The notes under the pieces: model-generated
Seen by the model: the letters and a program-made list of their open reading frames with translations, nothing else
Databases searched by the model: none
What the model was told of the DNA's origin: nothing
Made by a program: the position numbers and the translations under genes
NCBI RefSeq assembly: GCF_018131185.1
Contig: NZ_JAFCJE010000004.1
Location: forward strand, 434,001-498,000
From: Bradyrhizobium diazoefficiens
GTDB taxonomy: Bacteria > Pseudomonadota > Alphaproteobacteria > Rhizobiales > Xanthobacteraceae
Length of the DNA stretch: 64,000 bases
Direction of reading: 5' to 3'
In this document: one piece after another, positions 1-8,259 of the stretch
Position numbering within the stretch: the first letter of the stretch is position 1
Layout: each line of letters starts with the position of its first letter

Positions 1-299
1 CCGCTCGGAATGAAAGTCTGCCCGATCACGATCAGCGAGAATGGGATGACATTGTTGAGCAGGCCGATGACAACGAATGGCGTCCAACCCGACATGCTCT
101 TGGGAAAACCGATCCCCTGCACGCGCAAGAACGGCACGAGAATGGCCGCGCCGAGCACGACACGCAGGAACACCAGCGTCAACGGCGGCAGTTCTCGCAA
201 CGCGGCGCCGTTGAAGAAGAACGAGCCGCCCCAGAGGATCGAGAGCAGAGCGAGCAGCGACCAGTCGCGCGCGTCGATCCTGTTGTCGCTCGAGGGCAT
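1..299 (-). CDS. EamA/DMT-family transporter, N-terminal part (runs off window)
   Basis: Partial gene; only the first 99 or so residues are inside the window. The start is the ATG at 299-297 (MPSSDNRIDAR...). The visible part has a short cytoplasmic N-terminus, then hydrophobic segments including ALLSILWGGSFFFNGAAL and LTLVFLRVVLGAAILVPFL, the usual opening of 10-TM drug/metabolite transporters (EamA). These are inner-membrane exporters; the substrate cannot be read from this part. A decayed copy of this same 5' end and its upstream DNA lies at about 6235-6690. Confidence 0.8.
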   Translation of the reverse strand, partial: MPSSDNRIDARDWSLLALLSILWGGSFFFNGAALRELPPLTLVFLRVVLGAAILVPFLRVQGIGFPKSMSGWTPFVVIGLLNNVIPFSLIVIGQTFIPS

Positions 300-441
300 G
301 GGTTCTCACATCGACGGCCGAGCCCGCTGGCCTAGGACCACGCGGCGAACAGTGCCACCCGATTTCCGATGAAATGCCCGGCGGAGGCCACGCCTTCTGT
401 TCAGTTTTCAATAGCGGACATGGCCAAGTCGCCGCAGCTGG

Positions 442-789
442 TTGGCTAAGGGCCACAACCGGACATCGTGGCCTCACTCGTGTAACAAGTCGAACAGAAA
501 AACCGTCCGTATTCCCCGAGCTGACATCGTGAGCTTTGTGTTGCAGGTAGCCAGCAGTCCAGATCGCGATGCGTTGGTTGTGGAAATCTGGTGGAACGAT
601 CAAATGGTCGCGGAAATGCGTCTGGGTGCTGACGGCCACCGCTACATCGACCTCTATCCGAGTCCGTCGCGAACGCCTTGGTCATTTAGACTTGAGGAAT
701 GGCTTGTTGCGACGAAAGAAGGCAGAAAGCCAGTTAGGCTGATACGGCAGAATGCAATGTCTAGAAGACGGCTACGGGTCAAAGGCTGA
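442..789 (+). CDS. hypothetical protein
   Basis: Open frame of 115 codons from a TTG at 442, but that start lies inside a dispersed repeat (the 'aagggccacaaccggac' type). A start at the GTG at 529 is more likely and gives about 86 residues. The part after it reads like a real protein (VASSPDRDALVVEIWWND, then SRTPWSFRLEEWLVA) with Trp-rich, balanced composition. No family recognised, no signal peptide or membrane segment. Confidence 0.45.
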   Translation: MAKGHNRTSWPHSCNKSNRKTVRIPRADIVSFVLQVASSPDRDALVVEIWWNDQMVAEMRLGADGHRYIDLYPSPSRTPWSFRLEEWLVATKEGRKPVRLIRQNAMSRRRLRVKG

Positions 790-958
790 CCGTGGGCGGG
801 CAGCGGGCCAAGGTCGGCCATGGGACAGAAGCGGTCGTTGCATCCGGTCAATCCGTTGGCAACCATAAGGAAATAGACGCGAGCGGTTCCATCTAAGCAT
901 GAATGGCTTGTCCCTCCGTCTCTGGATAGTCTCCGCTGGTGATTGGAAGGTGCCAACC

Positions 959-1276
959 ATGCTACCAGCAGACTACGTCTTTGGCTTCGCTGTCGCGGCG
1001 GTCGTCGGGCTAAACCTTTATCTTGGCCCGCGTATTGTAAGTGATCGCGTCGCTATGCAATGGGGTTCAAACGGCGAGCCAACTTGGTACGCCCCCAAAT
1101 GGCTCGCTATGTGGGGGATGATCGCCTGCATGGTGGCCGTCCGGCTCTTCATCTGGTTGGCTTCGACGTATGCCCCGCAGCACGTGCACGGTGTTGAACT
1201 AGGGATAGTCATTTTCTCGCTGATCGCGGCCGGCTCTCACCTGTTCGTTTTGATAAAGGCGAGAGCGACCATTTGA
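959..1276 (+). CDS. small membrane protein, DUF1648-like
   Basis: Protein of 105 residues. I chose the ATG at 959 because GGAAGG sits 8 nt upstream (945-950); the frame is open further 5' without a good ribosome site. It has three likely membrane segments (FGFAVAAVVGLNLYLG; WLAMWGMIACMVAVRLFIWLA; LGIVIFSLIAAGSHLFVLI). Between the first two is a stretch (RVAMQWGSNGEPTWYAPK) resembling the DUF1648 motif, where a conserved W-G-x-x-G-x-P turn follows the first helix. Function unknown. It stands alone between copies of a short dispersed repeat. Confidence 0.6.
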   Translation: MLPADYVFGFAVAAVVGLNLYLGPRIVSDRVAMQWGSNGEPTWYAPKWLAMWGMIACMVAVRLFIWLASTYAPQHVHGVELGIVIFSLIAAGSHLFVLIKARATI

Positions 1277-1294
1277 ACAGTGCGCAAGTCAGCA

Positions 1295-1359
1295 ATGGGT
1301 CAGAAGCGGCCCCCAGCTCGCATCACCGTAGGGTCCGCTACGGGCCACAACCGGACATC
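1295..1359. repeat. dispersed repeat copy (gggtcagaagcggcc ... gggccacaaccggacatc)
   Basis: About 65 bp beginning 'atgggtcagaagcggcc' and ending 'cgggccacaaccggacatc'. Related blocks occur at about 443-470, 5596-5665, 6668-6690 and 8674-8744. The halves share the core gggcc/gggtc-(a)naag-cgg(a)c. It is intergenic in every case and looks like a degenerate short element family. Confidence 0.5.
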
Positions 1360-1555
1360 TAGCGACCAAGATTGCCTTGGAGCATAGGAACGTCTGCAGG
1401 CCTGTGATCGTTGGTCCGCAGCTTGGTAACTATGAGCGTTCGGAAACGCGGTCGCAGACATCGTGAGATGTTGCAGCAACATTCCTGATTTGGATGTTCG
1501 GCGTTCTCGCGGCCGCACATCTGATCAAGAGGCGTTTCCGCGGAACGTAGCATCG

Positions 1556-1771
1556 ATGTCTAGAGAAGCTCTTTCAGATGAACTCAGGAACGTAGAGCGC
1601 CAGGTGATCGAAGGAGAGCGGAGACTGGCCGTGTGCGAAGCGCGCATCGTTGAGCTCAAACGCAGTAAACAGGACACAACGGCAGCTGAAGCAGAACTTG
1701 ACGCGATGCGAAAGGATCAGCGGGCTCTTGAACAGGACCGGCAGCGCCTCTTAGGGCATCTCCAGCCCTAG
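1556..1771 (+). CDS. small coiled-coil protein
   Basis: Protein of 71 residues from the ATG at 1556; the frame continues upstream without a convincing start. Almost the whole chain is charged and helical with heptad spacing (LSDELRNVERQVIEGERRL, then AELDAMRKDQRALEQDRQRLL), so it should form a coiled coil. There is no signal peptide, membrane segment or enzyme motif. Short soluble helical proteins of this kind are common in Bradyrhizobium; no function is assigned. Confidence 0.5.
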   Translation: MSREALSDELRNVERQVIEGERRLAVCEARIVELKRSKQDTTAAEAELDAMRKDQRALEQDRQRLLGHLQP

Positions 1772-1818
1772 ATCGCCGGATATCGGGCCGCAGCGGCGAC
1801 TGTGAGGTGCTGTTTCTC

Positions 1819-2076
1819 TCAGCGCCGGCCGACTCGATTGACGGGGCCGCCCCGATTCATCGGCGTTCCAGGCCGAACGCCTACACCAACGGCGCCGACG
1901 CCGGGGGTTACCACTGCTCGGGCGACCGGTCGCGGTCGCAGCACGACACCGGGCCGTACAATGCACCCGACGGGGTAGGCAACATACTGGCAGTAAACCA
2001 CGGCGCTCGCTTTTTCGGTGCTTGCGGCCACGAACCCGGCAACGAGTATGGCTGACATCGCGATCGACAGCTTCAT
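1819..2076 (-). CDS. small secreted Val/Pro/Gly-rich protein
   Basis: Protein of 85 residues with a Sec signal peptide (MKLSIAMSAILVAGF...ASA; likely cut after EKASA). The mature part is a short Cys pair region (VYCQYVAYPVGCIV) followed by a VRPG/VTPG-rich, basic tail. Two ATGs are possible. The inner one (2076) is preferred because GAGG lies 8 nt before it, whereas the outer one is only 2 nt from GAGG. It resembles small exported proteins abundant in Bradyrhizobium. Function unknown. Confidence 0.65.
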   Translation of the reverse strand: MKLSIAMSAILVAGFVAASTEKASAVVYCQYVAYPVGCIVRPGVVLRPRPVARAVVTPGVGAVGVGVRPGTPMNRGGPVNRVGRR

Positions 2077-2086
2077 GTTCATATCC

Positions 2087-2524
2087 TCAGTTGGTTGGGA
2101 AAGGTTTCGTCAAAGAACGTTTTTCTTCGCTTCCGAATGACAGGACCACGAGGCACCAGACCGCCAGCGCCGCGTGGACGAGCACCACCGGCCACAAAGC
2201 GACGCCGGACAGTCCTTGGGTAGTCCACGCCAGAACGAGGATCGCGACCACGGCTGCATTGTAGATCAGCATGGAAGCGACCAATCCTTTTGCGGCAGGG
2301 CCAGCGGCGTCGTGCCGCGCGAGCCAGCACGCAACGCCGAGCGCGACCATCGCCACACCGGTTACGCGGCTGACTGTGATGCCGGCAGCCACGCCGGGCG
2401 CCGCGCCCAACAGCAATTGCACCAGCAGGGACGGTGCCACCGCGAGCGCCAGGCCGGTTGCTGCCTCGGCCGCGCCCATCGTTGAAAGGAGCGGCTTCGG
2501 GCTGGGAATTATCGACCCACTCAT
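2087..2524 (-). CDS. small integral membrane protein in the sulfatase operon
   Basis: Protein of 145 residues with four hydrophobic segments (around residues 15-37, 43-65, 75-97 and 104-128). Its ATG overlaps the TGA of the arylsulfatase gene (ATGA, 2521-2524), so the two are probably translationally coupled and co-transcribed. No catalytic motif is visible. The context suggests a membrane accessory of the sulfatase locus, but that is inference from position only. Confidence 0.65.
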   Translation of the reverse strand: MSGSIIPSPKPLLSTMGAAEAATGLALAVAPSLLVQLLLGAAPGVAAGITVSRVTGVAMVALGVACWLARHDAAGPAAKGLVASMLIYNAAVVAILVLAWTTQGLSGVALWPVVLVHAALAVWCLVVLSFGSEEKRSLTKPFPTN

Positions 2525-5067
2525 TTCCGCGCCTTCGATGCGCGCTGTTTGTCCGCGGGTTGTTCGATCGGATCCGGCTCCGGTGGTTGCATCGGTCCCA
2601 ATTCGGCCTTGGACTGCGCGACGGCCTTGATCTCGGGTTCGAGCTTGAACGTCAGCCTGTTGATCTTGCCTGTGAACTTGAACGGCGGGTCGTAGCGATA
2701 CTGCAGCATGGCGACACCGCTGCGGGTATCGATACCGACGTCGAAGCTTTCATCCTCAGGGAAGGTGACCGGCATGGAGTGCTCCATGGATTTCCGGGCC
2801 ACTTCCCTGCCGTCGACGGAGAGAACGCCGGTCCCTCCCTTGCCCAGGCCCGGACCATCCGACTTGAAGTCGAAAACGATGGTGTGCTTGCCCGCGCTTA
2901 ACTCTGGTCCCTCCCAGCTCGTGCGCTTGAGGTTGAGCAGGTTGTAGAGGAACACTGGCTTGCCCGATCGAATGCCCGCCACACCCTTGCTCAGGAACAA
3001 CCCATAGCCGCCGAAGCGACCGCCTTCGGTGACGATCATGCCTTCCGCGCCGCCTTGCGGAATCGTGACCTCGGCGGTGATCGTATAGGACTTGTTGAGA
3101 ATACTCGGCGCCGCGCTGGCCGGCACGCCCGACAGCTCGCCCGAATAGGTGAAGACGCTTCGTCCCGCCGTGAGGCTCGGGCGCGGCGTGTTCCAGCGTA
3201 GCAGTGTCGTGTTGTCGAGCGGCAGCACGTTGTACTTCTTCGCCTCCGCATCGAACACCGCCTGCAATTCCCTGACCTTGTCCGGCATCTGCGTGGCCAG
3301 GTCATTGAACTGAGTCGGATCCTCCTTGACGTTGTAGAGCTCCCATTTGTAGGCGCTGACATCCGGGGGCGGCGTGGTGCTCAGCACCCACGGCTGGGTG
3401 ACCGGCGTCGTCGCCGCCACCCAACCCTCGTGATAGATGGCGCGATTGCCCAGCATCTCGAAATATTGCGTGGTGCGCCGGCTCGGGGCGTCGGTGTTGG
3501 CCTTGTCCAGCGTGTACAGCATGCTCACCCCTTCGATCGGGCTTTGCTTGATGCCGTTGACGAGCTCGGGTTGCGGAATGCCGGCCGCTTCGAGAATGGT
3601 GGGCACGATGTCGATGACATGGTGGAACTGGTGGCGGATGCCGCCCTGACCGTTGATATGGCCGGGCCAGGAGATTGCCATGCCCTGCTTGGTTCCGCCG
3701 AAATGCGACGGCACCTGCTTTACCCATTTGAACGGTGTGCTCATCGCCCATGCCCAGGGCGCCGCAAAGTGCGGGAACGTCTTGTCCGAGCCCCAGAACG
3801 GATACCAGAGGAACTGGGCCTTCACCGGCACCGGGACGCCATTGAACGTCGTGAACTCATTCGGCGTGCCGTTGAGCATGCCTTCCGCGCTCGCGCCATT
3901 GTCGCCGCTGATGTAGATGATCAGCGTGTTGTCGAGCTGGCCCATGTCCTCGACCGCCTGGATGACGCGGCCGATCTCGTTGTCGGTGTAGGCGAGGTAG
4001 GCGCCATAGACATCCGCCTGCTTGATGAAGAGCTTCTTTTCCAGCTCGCCGATGGAATCCCATTCCGGAAGTTCCTTCGGCCAGGGCGTCAGCTTGGCGT
4101 AATCGGGCATGATGCCGAGCCGCTTCTGGTTGGCGAAGATGGTTTCGCGCAACCTGTTCCAGCCCTGGTCGAACAGGTGCATGTCGCCGATCTTCTTGAT
4201 CCACTCCGGCGTCGGATGATGCGGCGCGTGGGTGCCGCCCGGCACGTAATAGACAAAGAACGGTTTTTCCGGCGCGACCTCCTTGAGCGTCTTCATATGC
4301 TGGATGGCCTCGTCGGCCATTGCTGTTGTGAGATTCCAGTCAGGATTACCCTGGAAGGGATAAATCGCGGTCGTATTGCGGTACAGGTTAGGTTGCCACT
4401 GGCTGGCATCGCCGCCGACGAAGCCGTAAAAATATTCGAAGCCCATTCCGTTGGGCCACTGCTCGAACGGTCCGGCCTGGCTCGACTGGTAGGACGGCGT
4501 GTTGTGATTCTTGCCGAACCAGGAGGTGCCGTAGCCGTTCGCCTTCAGGATGGTGCCGATGGTGCCCTTGTCGATTGGGATGATCGAATCGTAGCCCGGA
4601 TAACCCGTTGCGATTTCGCCGACCACCCCGGTGCCGACCGAATGATGGTTGCGACCGGTAATGATGGCTGCGCGTGTGGGCGAGCAAAGCGCGGTGGAAT
4701 GGAAATTGGTGTAACGCAGACCCTGTGCTGCGATGCGGTCGAGCGCAGGAGTGGGGATCACCCCACCAAACGTGCCGGGCGCACCGAAGCCGGCATCATC
4801 GGTCATGATGAGCAGCACGTTGGGCGCGCCTTTCGGCGGCACCACGCGCGGCGCCCACCAGGGTTTTGATTCCGAAGCTCTCGCCCTGATTTCCCCGCCG
4901 AACGCGGGGGGCGGTGGCGGAATCTGTTTTCCGTCGATGGTGGTGGTGGCACCGGGCGTGCCCGGCTCCCCCGTCGTCATCACTTGAGCATTCGTGGGTC
5001 CCGAAAGCACGGTGAGAAGGAGTACAACGAGGCCGCTGGTTTGCAGGACATCGCGACGGGTGCGCAT
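2521..5067 (-). CDS. arylsulfatase (type I, formylglycine-dependent)
   Basis: Protein of 848 residues that hydrolyses sulfate esters. The N-terminus has a twin-arginine-like signal (TRRDVLQTSG plus a hydrophobic stretch, cut near NAQ), so it probably acts in the periplasm. The sulfatase core shows the metal-binding start NVLLIMTDDAGFG (about residues 83-95) and the modification motif CSPTR (Cys at about 128), where Cys must become formylglycine for activity. GRNHHSVGTG and IYISGDNGAS are further family blocks. After about residue 590 comes a C-terminal beta-rich domain typical of long bacterial arylsulfatases. The start is supported by AAAGGGG upstream. The gene just upstream is a damaged formylglycine-generating enzyme, so maturation may depend on another locus. 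Confidence 0.93.
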   Translation of the reverse strand: MRTRRDVLQTSGLVVLLLTVLSGPTNAQVMTTGEPGTPGATTTIDGKQIPPPPPAFGGEIRARASESKPWWAPRVVPPKGAPNVLLIMTDDAGFGAPGTFGGVIPTPALDRIAAQGLRYTNFHSTALCSPTRAAIITGRNHHSVGTGVVGEIATGYPGYDSIIPIDKGTIGTILKANGYGTSWFGKNHNTPSYQSSQAGPFEQWPNGMGFEYFYGFVGGDASQWQPNLYRNTTAIYPFQGNPDWNLTTAMADEAIQHMKTLKEVAPEKPFFVYYVPGGTHAPHHPTPEWIKKIGDMHLFDQGWNRLRETIFANQKRLGIMPDYAKLTPWPKELPEWDSIGELEKKLFIKQADVYGAYLAYTDNEIGRVIQAVEDMGQLDNTLIIYISGDNGASAEGMLNGTPNEFTTFNGVPVPVKAQFLWYPFWGSDKTFPHFAAPWAWAMSTPFKWVKQVPSHFGGTKQGMAISWPGHINGQGGIRHQFHHVIDIVPTILEAAGIPQPELVNGIKQSPIEGVSMLYTLDKANTDAPSRRTTQYFEMLGNRAIYHEGWVAATTPVTQPWVLSTTPPPDVSAYKWELYNVKEDPTQFNDLATQMPDKVRELQAVFDAEAKKYNVLPLDNTTLLRWNTPRPSLTAGRSVFTYSGELSGVPASAAPSILNKSYTITAEVTIPQGGAEGMIVTEGGRFGGYGLFLSKGVAGIRSGKPVFLYNLLNLKRTSWEGPELSAGKHTIVFDFKSDGPGLGKGGTGVLSVDGREVARKSMEHSMPVTFPEDESFDVGIDTRSGVAMLQYRYDPPFKFTGKINRLTFKLEPEIKAVAQSKAELGPMQPPEPDPIEQPADKQRASKARK

Positions 5068-5088
5068 GACGAAGTTCCCCTTTGTCGG

Positions 5089-5556
5089 CTAGTTGGCGGC
5101 CTCCGGGATCTTGCTTCTGCGTCTGACGCAGCGGAATCCGACGTGACTTGTGGATGTATCGATCGCTTCCGCATGGCGCGCGGCCGGCCGATAACGGCGG
5201 CAATAGTTCGGCGCGCAGAGATGCGAGCCGCCCTTCAAGGGTTTCCCCGGAATCCGCATATTGGGTTGATCTGGATCAAGGCTTTTGACTTCCGGTCCGC
5301 CGCGCGGGTCTTCCGGGATGCAGCATGCCTTCGTCGCGAGCGCATCCGAATAGGCGACATGTACGACAGGATGACTGTCGTGCACATTGATACTACTCTT
5401 TGGGCCATAAGGGTGCCGCCAGTCGGCGCCCTTCATGAATTGCCACCATCTGCTCCAGTCGCGGACATCGACGGCCCGCGCGGGCGCTTCCTCGAGGTAA
5501 TGCTGATCAGAACCCATGCGGAATGTGCCGTCGGTCGCCCCGGTTTCCGCTTCGGG
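5089..5556 (-). pseudogene. formylglycine-generating enzyme (FGE/SUMF1 family), internally deleted
   Basis: Remnant of the sulfatase-activating enzyme, 21 bp upstream of the sulfatase on the same strand. Homology starts before the first ATG (GTFRMGSDQHY, with an in-frame stop shortly upstream), so the 5' end is lost. Family members run from 'EEAP' into a long domain before 'VDVRDWS'. Here EEAPARAVDVRDWS is joined directly, and later VVHVAYSDAL is joined to TKACCIPEDPRGG, so two internal blocks are missing, both in frame. The open frame from 5517 still encodes 142 residues. It keeps the C-terminal core GGSHLCAPNYCRRYRP with the two active-site cysteines (Cys101 and Cys106 counted from 5517) and the final HVGFRCV. 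It is too short to keep the usual fold (about 300 residues). Confidence 0.8.
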
Positions 5557-5595
5557 TCAGGAAGTCGACTTTAGCGCGTTCCTGCCCACGTCAGC

Positions 5596-5665
5596 TTTGG
5601 GTCAAAAGCGGCCCACGAACGAATGGGGTTCGTAGGTCCTCAACGGGCCAGAAGCCGAAGTCCGC
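5596..5665. repeat. dispersed repeat copy
   Basis: Block beginning 'tttgggtcaaaagcggcc' and ending 'gggccagaagccgaagtccg', the same two-part layout as the copy at 1295-1359. It fills part of the 330-bp gap between the FGE remnant and the gene at 5888. Nothing else was recognised in that gap. Confidence 0.5.
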
Positions 5666-5887
5666 GAACCCAGCGTTCCTTTGGATGTTTGCCAAGATCG
5701 ATCCCGTGAAATGCGTTCGCAAATCGACACGAGCTGCGCGCTGGAGATGCGTTGCAACCGCTGCAGTTTTAGTCGCCGCGATGCCGGCGTGATCCAGCGC
5801 ACACTTGATACCGTGCTGATCCGAACCCCTCCGCTTTGCGTAGCCACCAACGGATGTCTGAAACTCAAACTCCAAAAGGACAAAACC

Positions 5888-6127
5888 ATGATTACCAAAA
5901 CGCTGTTCGCCGGGCTTCTTACAGTCGGTTTCCTCTCCGCAGCTTTCGCGGTCGACGCACAAGCAGAGCCACGTCATTCCCAGCACGTGAAAAACGTGGG
6001 AACGACCCAGGGTGGTGCCCGGGCGGGCTCTATGGATAGCTGGCCGCAGACGATGGACGAACTGACCAACGCCTATAACTGTGGTCCGTATGCGGACAAA
6101 GAGTCGGCCAAGAAGTGCAAGAAGTAA
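5888..6127 (+). CDS. small secreted protein
   Basis: Protein of 79 residues. The ATG at 5888 follows AAAAGGAC with good spacing; the frame is open upstream but lacks a ribosome site. It has a clear Sec signal peptide (MITKTLFAGLLTVGFLSAAFA, cut near VDAQA). The mature part is short, hydrophilic and Lys-rich at its end (ADKESAKKCKK) with two cysteines. Function unknown. A hairpin at 6155-6183 probably ends its transcript. Confidence 0.65.
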   Translation: MITKTLFAGLLTVGFLSAAFAVDAQAEPRHSQHVKNVGTTQGGARAGSMDSWPQTMDELTNAYNCGPYADKESAKKCKK

Positions 6128-6154
6128 CGCTCTTTAACCGTTACAGCGCTGCAG

Positions 6155-6183
6155 AAGGGGTCAGTTAAACGCTGGCCCTTTCT
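6155..6183 (+). terminator. probable terminator of the gene at 5888
   Basis: Hairpin aaggggtcag / ttaaac / gctggcccttt (one G-T pair) followed by tctcttt, 28 nt after the stop codon of the small secreted protein. Confidence 0.55.
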
Positions 6184-6234
6184 CTTTGGGCAATAGCTAC
6201 GTGGTTACCACAACTTGTCAGTAATGGGCGACGC

Positions 6235-6435
6235 TCCTCTTGCGGCCGCGCGCACGAACAGAATCCGGCGGGCAGCTCGCCGTGGCCGCGCCTAGCGCGA
6301 AGCGCAGAAACACCAACGTCAGCGGCGCAATTCCCGCTACGCGGCACCATTGAAGAATAATGAGCCGCCCCAGAGGATCGAGAGCACTGCGAGCAGCGAC
6401 CCGTCGCGCGCGTCGATCCTATTGCTTGGGGGCAT
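6235..6435 (-). pseudogene. decayed copy of the EamA transporter 5' end
   Basis: Reading on the minus strand from the ATG at 6435 gives MPPSNRIDARDGSLLAVL and then WGGSLFFNGAA followed by a stop. This matches the N-terminus of the transporter at 1-299 (MPSSDNRIDARDWSLLALL...WGGSFFFNGAA). Further similarity continues to about 6235 with stops and indels. The DNA upstream of the start (6436-6690) also matches 300-470. This is a partial segmental duplication, not a gene. Confidence 0.8.
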
Positions 6436-6968
6436 GTGTTCTCACATCGGCGGGCAAGCCCGCTGACCTAAGAGGATGCGGCGAACGGTGCCACCCGATC
6501 TCCGATGAAATGCCGGTTACGAAACCGACGGGCGCGATGAATGGGGGATCGAATTGCCTAAGCAATACTAGCCGGCCAGGGCGTGTACTCGTAAACCCGA
6601 TCAGCCCGGCGGAGGCCGCGTCTTCTGTTCAGCTTTCAATAGCGGACATGGCCACGTCGCCCCAGTTGGTCGGCTAAGGGCCACAAACGGACTCATGCAC
6701 CGCAGCAACGAACTTATTAATCTTCCGATCGCTCGGTCAGCGCGACTGAGCCAAACAACCTCTCCGTGTCAGGGTCACATTGAGCTGAGGCAAAAGACCT
6801 ACGTCCGGATCATCACGCGATAGACTTGCGCGACGCCCATCGCTTATCTGCAACCATCGATAGGCAACGGGCGTGACGAGACTTCGCACCTGCAGCATTG
6901 AATGTATTTGAGCTGACGCAATTGGACGAATATCGTCGCTGTCCCTTGAGTAAAAGGTGGGGCAAGAA
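6436..6968. other. non-coding stretch: rest of the duplication, then nothing recognised
   Basis: 6436-6690 continues the similarity to 300-470 but carries about 90 extra bases between 'gatgaaatgcc' and 'cggcggaggcc'. It ends with the dispersed-repeat core 'aagggccacaaacggac'. From about 6690 to 6968 I see no gene or clear signal beyond the ribosome site of the next gene. Confidence 0.5.
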
Positions 6969-7145
6969 ATGAGTGGTTTCCAAGCCAAATTGGAGCGTTT
7001 CGAGAACCTCGCTGCGGAGTGCGAGCTGATCGCTAGTCGATCGAAAGGAAGCGATCGCGAGCTATACCAGCGAGCATGCCAGCATTATCGCGAGTTGGCC
7101 AATGATGTGCGTGCCTTAATCGCATCGTTCGATCTTGCGGCTTAG
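6969..7145 (+). CDS. small helical protein
   Basis: Protein of 58 residues from the ATG at 6969, preceded by GGTGGGG about 7 nt upstream. The whole chain looks alpha-helical and charged (QAKLERFENLAAECELIASR, ELYQRACQHYRELANDVRAL). No signal peptide or membrane segment. It resembles short conserved Bradyrhizobium proteins of unknown role. Confidence 0.55.
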   Translation: MSGFQAKLERFENLAAECELIASRSKGSDRELYQRACQHYRELANDVRALIASFDLAA

Positions 7146-7312
7146 GCCTATTGCATCGCCATTGATCAAGATAGGTCGCCCTGGGCGCCAAGCCGATTTG
7201 CGCTGCGACTTACTGTAACCGTCCTATGAAGGCTGCGGGTGAACGGTCGCAAAGCGGAATTTCTCCCTCTTTCCTCCCCTTCGCTTTTTAGCAATTGGGA
7301 GGAGGAGGTGGC

Positions 7313-7636
7313 TTACTGTTGTCCTTTCGCCCACTTCGCGGCTTCCACTGCGCGCTGGTTTGAGGTGCACCCCAACGAACCTGGAACAACGATGAGACAG
7401 ACCTTCTCATTCTTTGGGCGCGGCCGGGATGTAACAGTCACGCCGCCATTGTTCGTTGCCTTGTCTGTCGTAGCCTGGCCAGGGCGGTTGACGGACGGCG
7501 GCGGTGATGCATTTGTGCTGTAAGTGCCGCCCGCGTTCGACCGGTGATCACGAACTCCAGCGTCCGCCGGGATCGAGACCGTCAGGAGCGTTGCCGCCAG
7601 GACCGAACCAGCAAGTAGTTTGACCTTTGCACTCAT
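7313..7636 (-). CDS. small secreted protein, copy 1 of a tandem pair
   Basis: Protein of 107 residues. The ATG at 7636 is preceded by AGAAGGAGG at ideal spacing. It has a Sec signal peptide (MSAKVKLLAGSVLAATLLTVSIPADA) and a low-complexity Ser/Thr/Pro/Asn-rich mature part, with two cysteines near the end (VCLIVVPGSLGCTSN). The next gene on the same strand (7798-8127) is nearly identical through the signal peptide and middle and diverges at the C-terminus, including at the residues around the second cysteine. Function unknown. Confidence 0.7.
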   Translation of the reverse strand: MSAKVKLLAGSVLAATLLTVSIPADAGVRDHRSNAGGTYSTNASPPPSVNRPGQATTDKATNNGGVTVTSRPRPKNEKVCLIVVPGSLGCTSNQRAVEAAKWAKGQQ

Positions 7637-7797
7637 AAGTGCCTCCTTCTTGGGATGTGTACACTGAAGTACGGTGTGCCCGCCCATTAGAACCGCCGGG
7701 ATACGAAGCGCGTAAGCTGGAAGACGGTGTGAGCCCAGGGCTCGTCAAGTCCACTCGGGGCAGAGCGGAATTGTCCTGCTTTTCAACTCTTCACCGT

Positions 7798-8127
7798 TCA
7801 CCTGATGGGGTCTCCCCTTACAACCTTCGCGGCTGTCACCGCGACCTTGTTTGAAGTGCACCCATATGAGCCTGTACCCATGATGCACACCTTTACTTCC
7901 TTCTTCGGGCGCGGCCTGGATGTAACAGTCACGCCACCATTGTTCGTTGCGTTGTCTGTCGTGGCCTGGCCAGGGCGGTTGACGGACGGCGGCGGTGATG
8001 CATTTGTGCTGTAAGTGCCGCCCGCGTTCGACCGGTGATCACGAACTTCAGCGTCCGCCGGAATCGAGACCGTCAGGAGCATTGCCGCCAGGACCGAACC
8101 AGCAAGTAGTTTGACCTTTGCACTCAT
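7798..8127 (-). CDS. small secreted protein, copy 2 of a tandem pair
   Basis: Protein of 109 residues, paralogue of the gene at 7313-7636, including its ribosome site (GGAGGCACTTATG) and signal peptide. The region around PPPSVNRPGQATTDNATNNG is shared almost unchanged. The last 30 or so residues differ (VCIMGTGSYGCTSN then KVAVTAAKVVRG). The duplicated unit is about 490 bp long and the copies are in the same orientation, so it arose by tandem duplication. Confidence 0.7.
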   Translation of the reverse strand: MSAKVKLLAGSVLAAMLLTVSIPADAEVRDHRSNAGGTYSTNASPPPSVNRPGQATTDNATNNGGVTVTSRPRPKKEVKVCIMGTGSYGCTSNKVAVTAAKVVRGDPIR

Positions 8128-8259
8128 AAGTGCCTCCTTCATAGGATGTGTCCCTTTTGCGGTGGATCGCTAACCACCGTCACACCAAGATAGATCGAAG
8201 GCGCAGCATCTTATGTGCAACAGGTCACGCAGCCTGTGACCGTCTGGCTTTGCAGGCCA

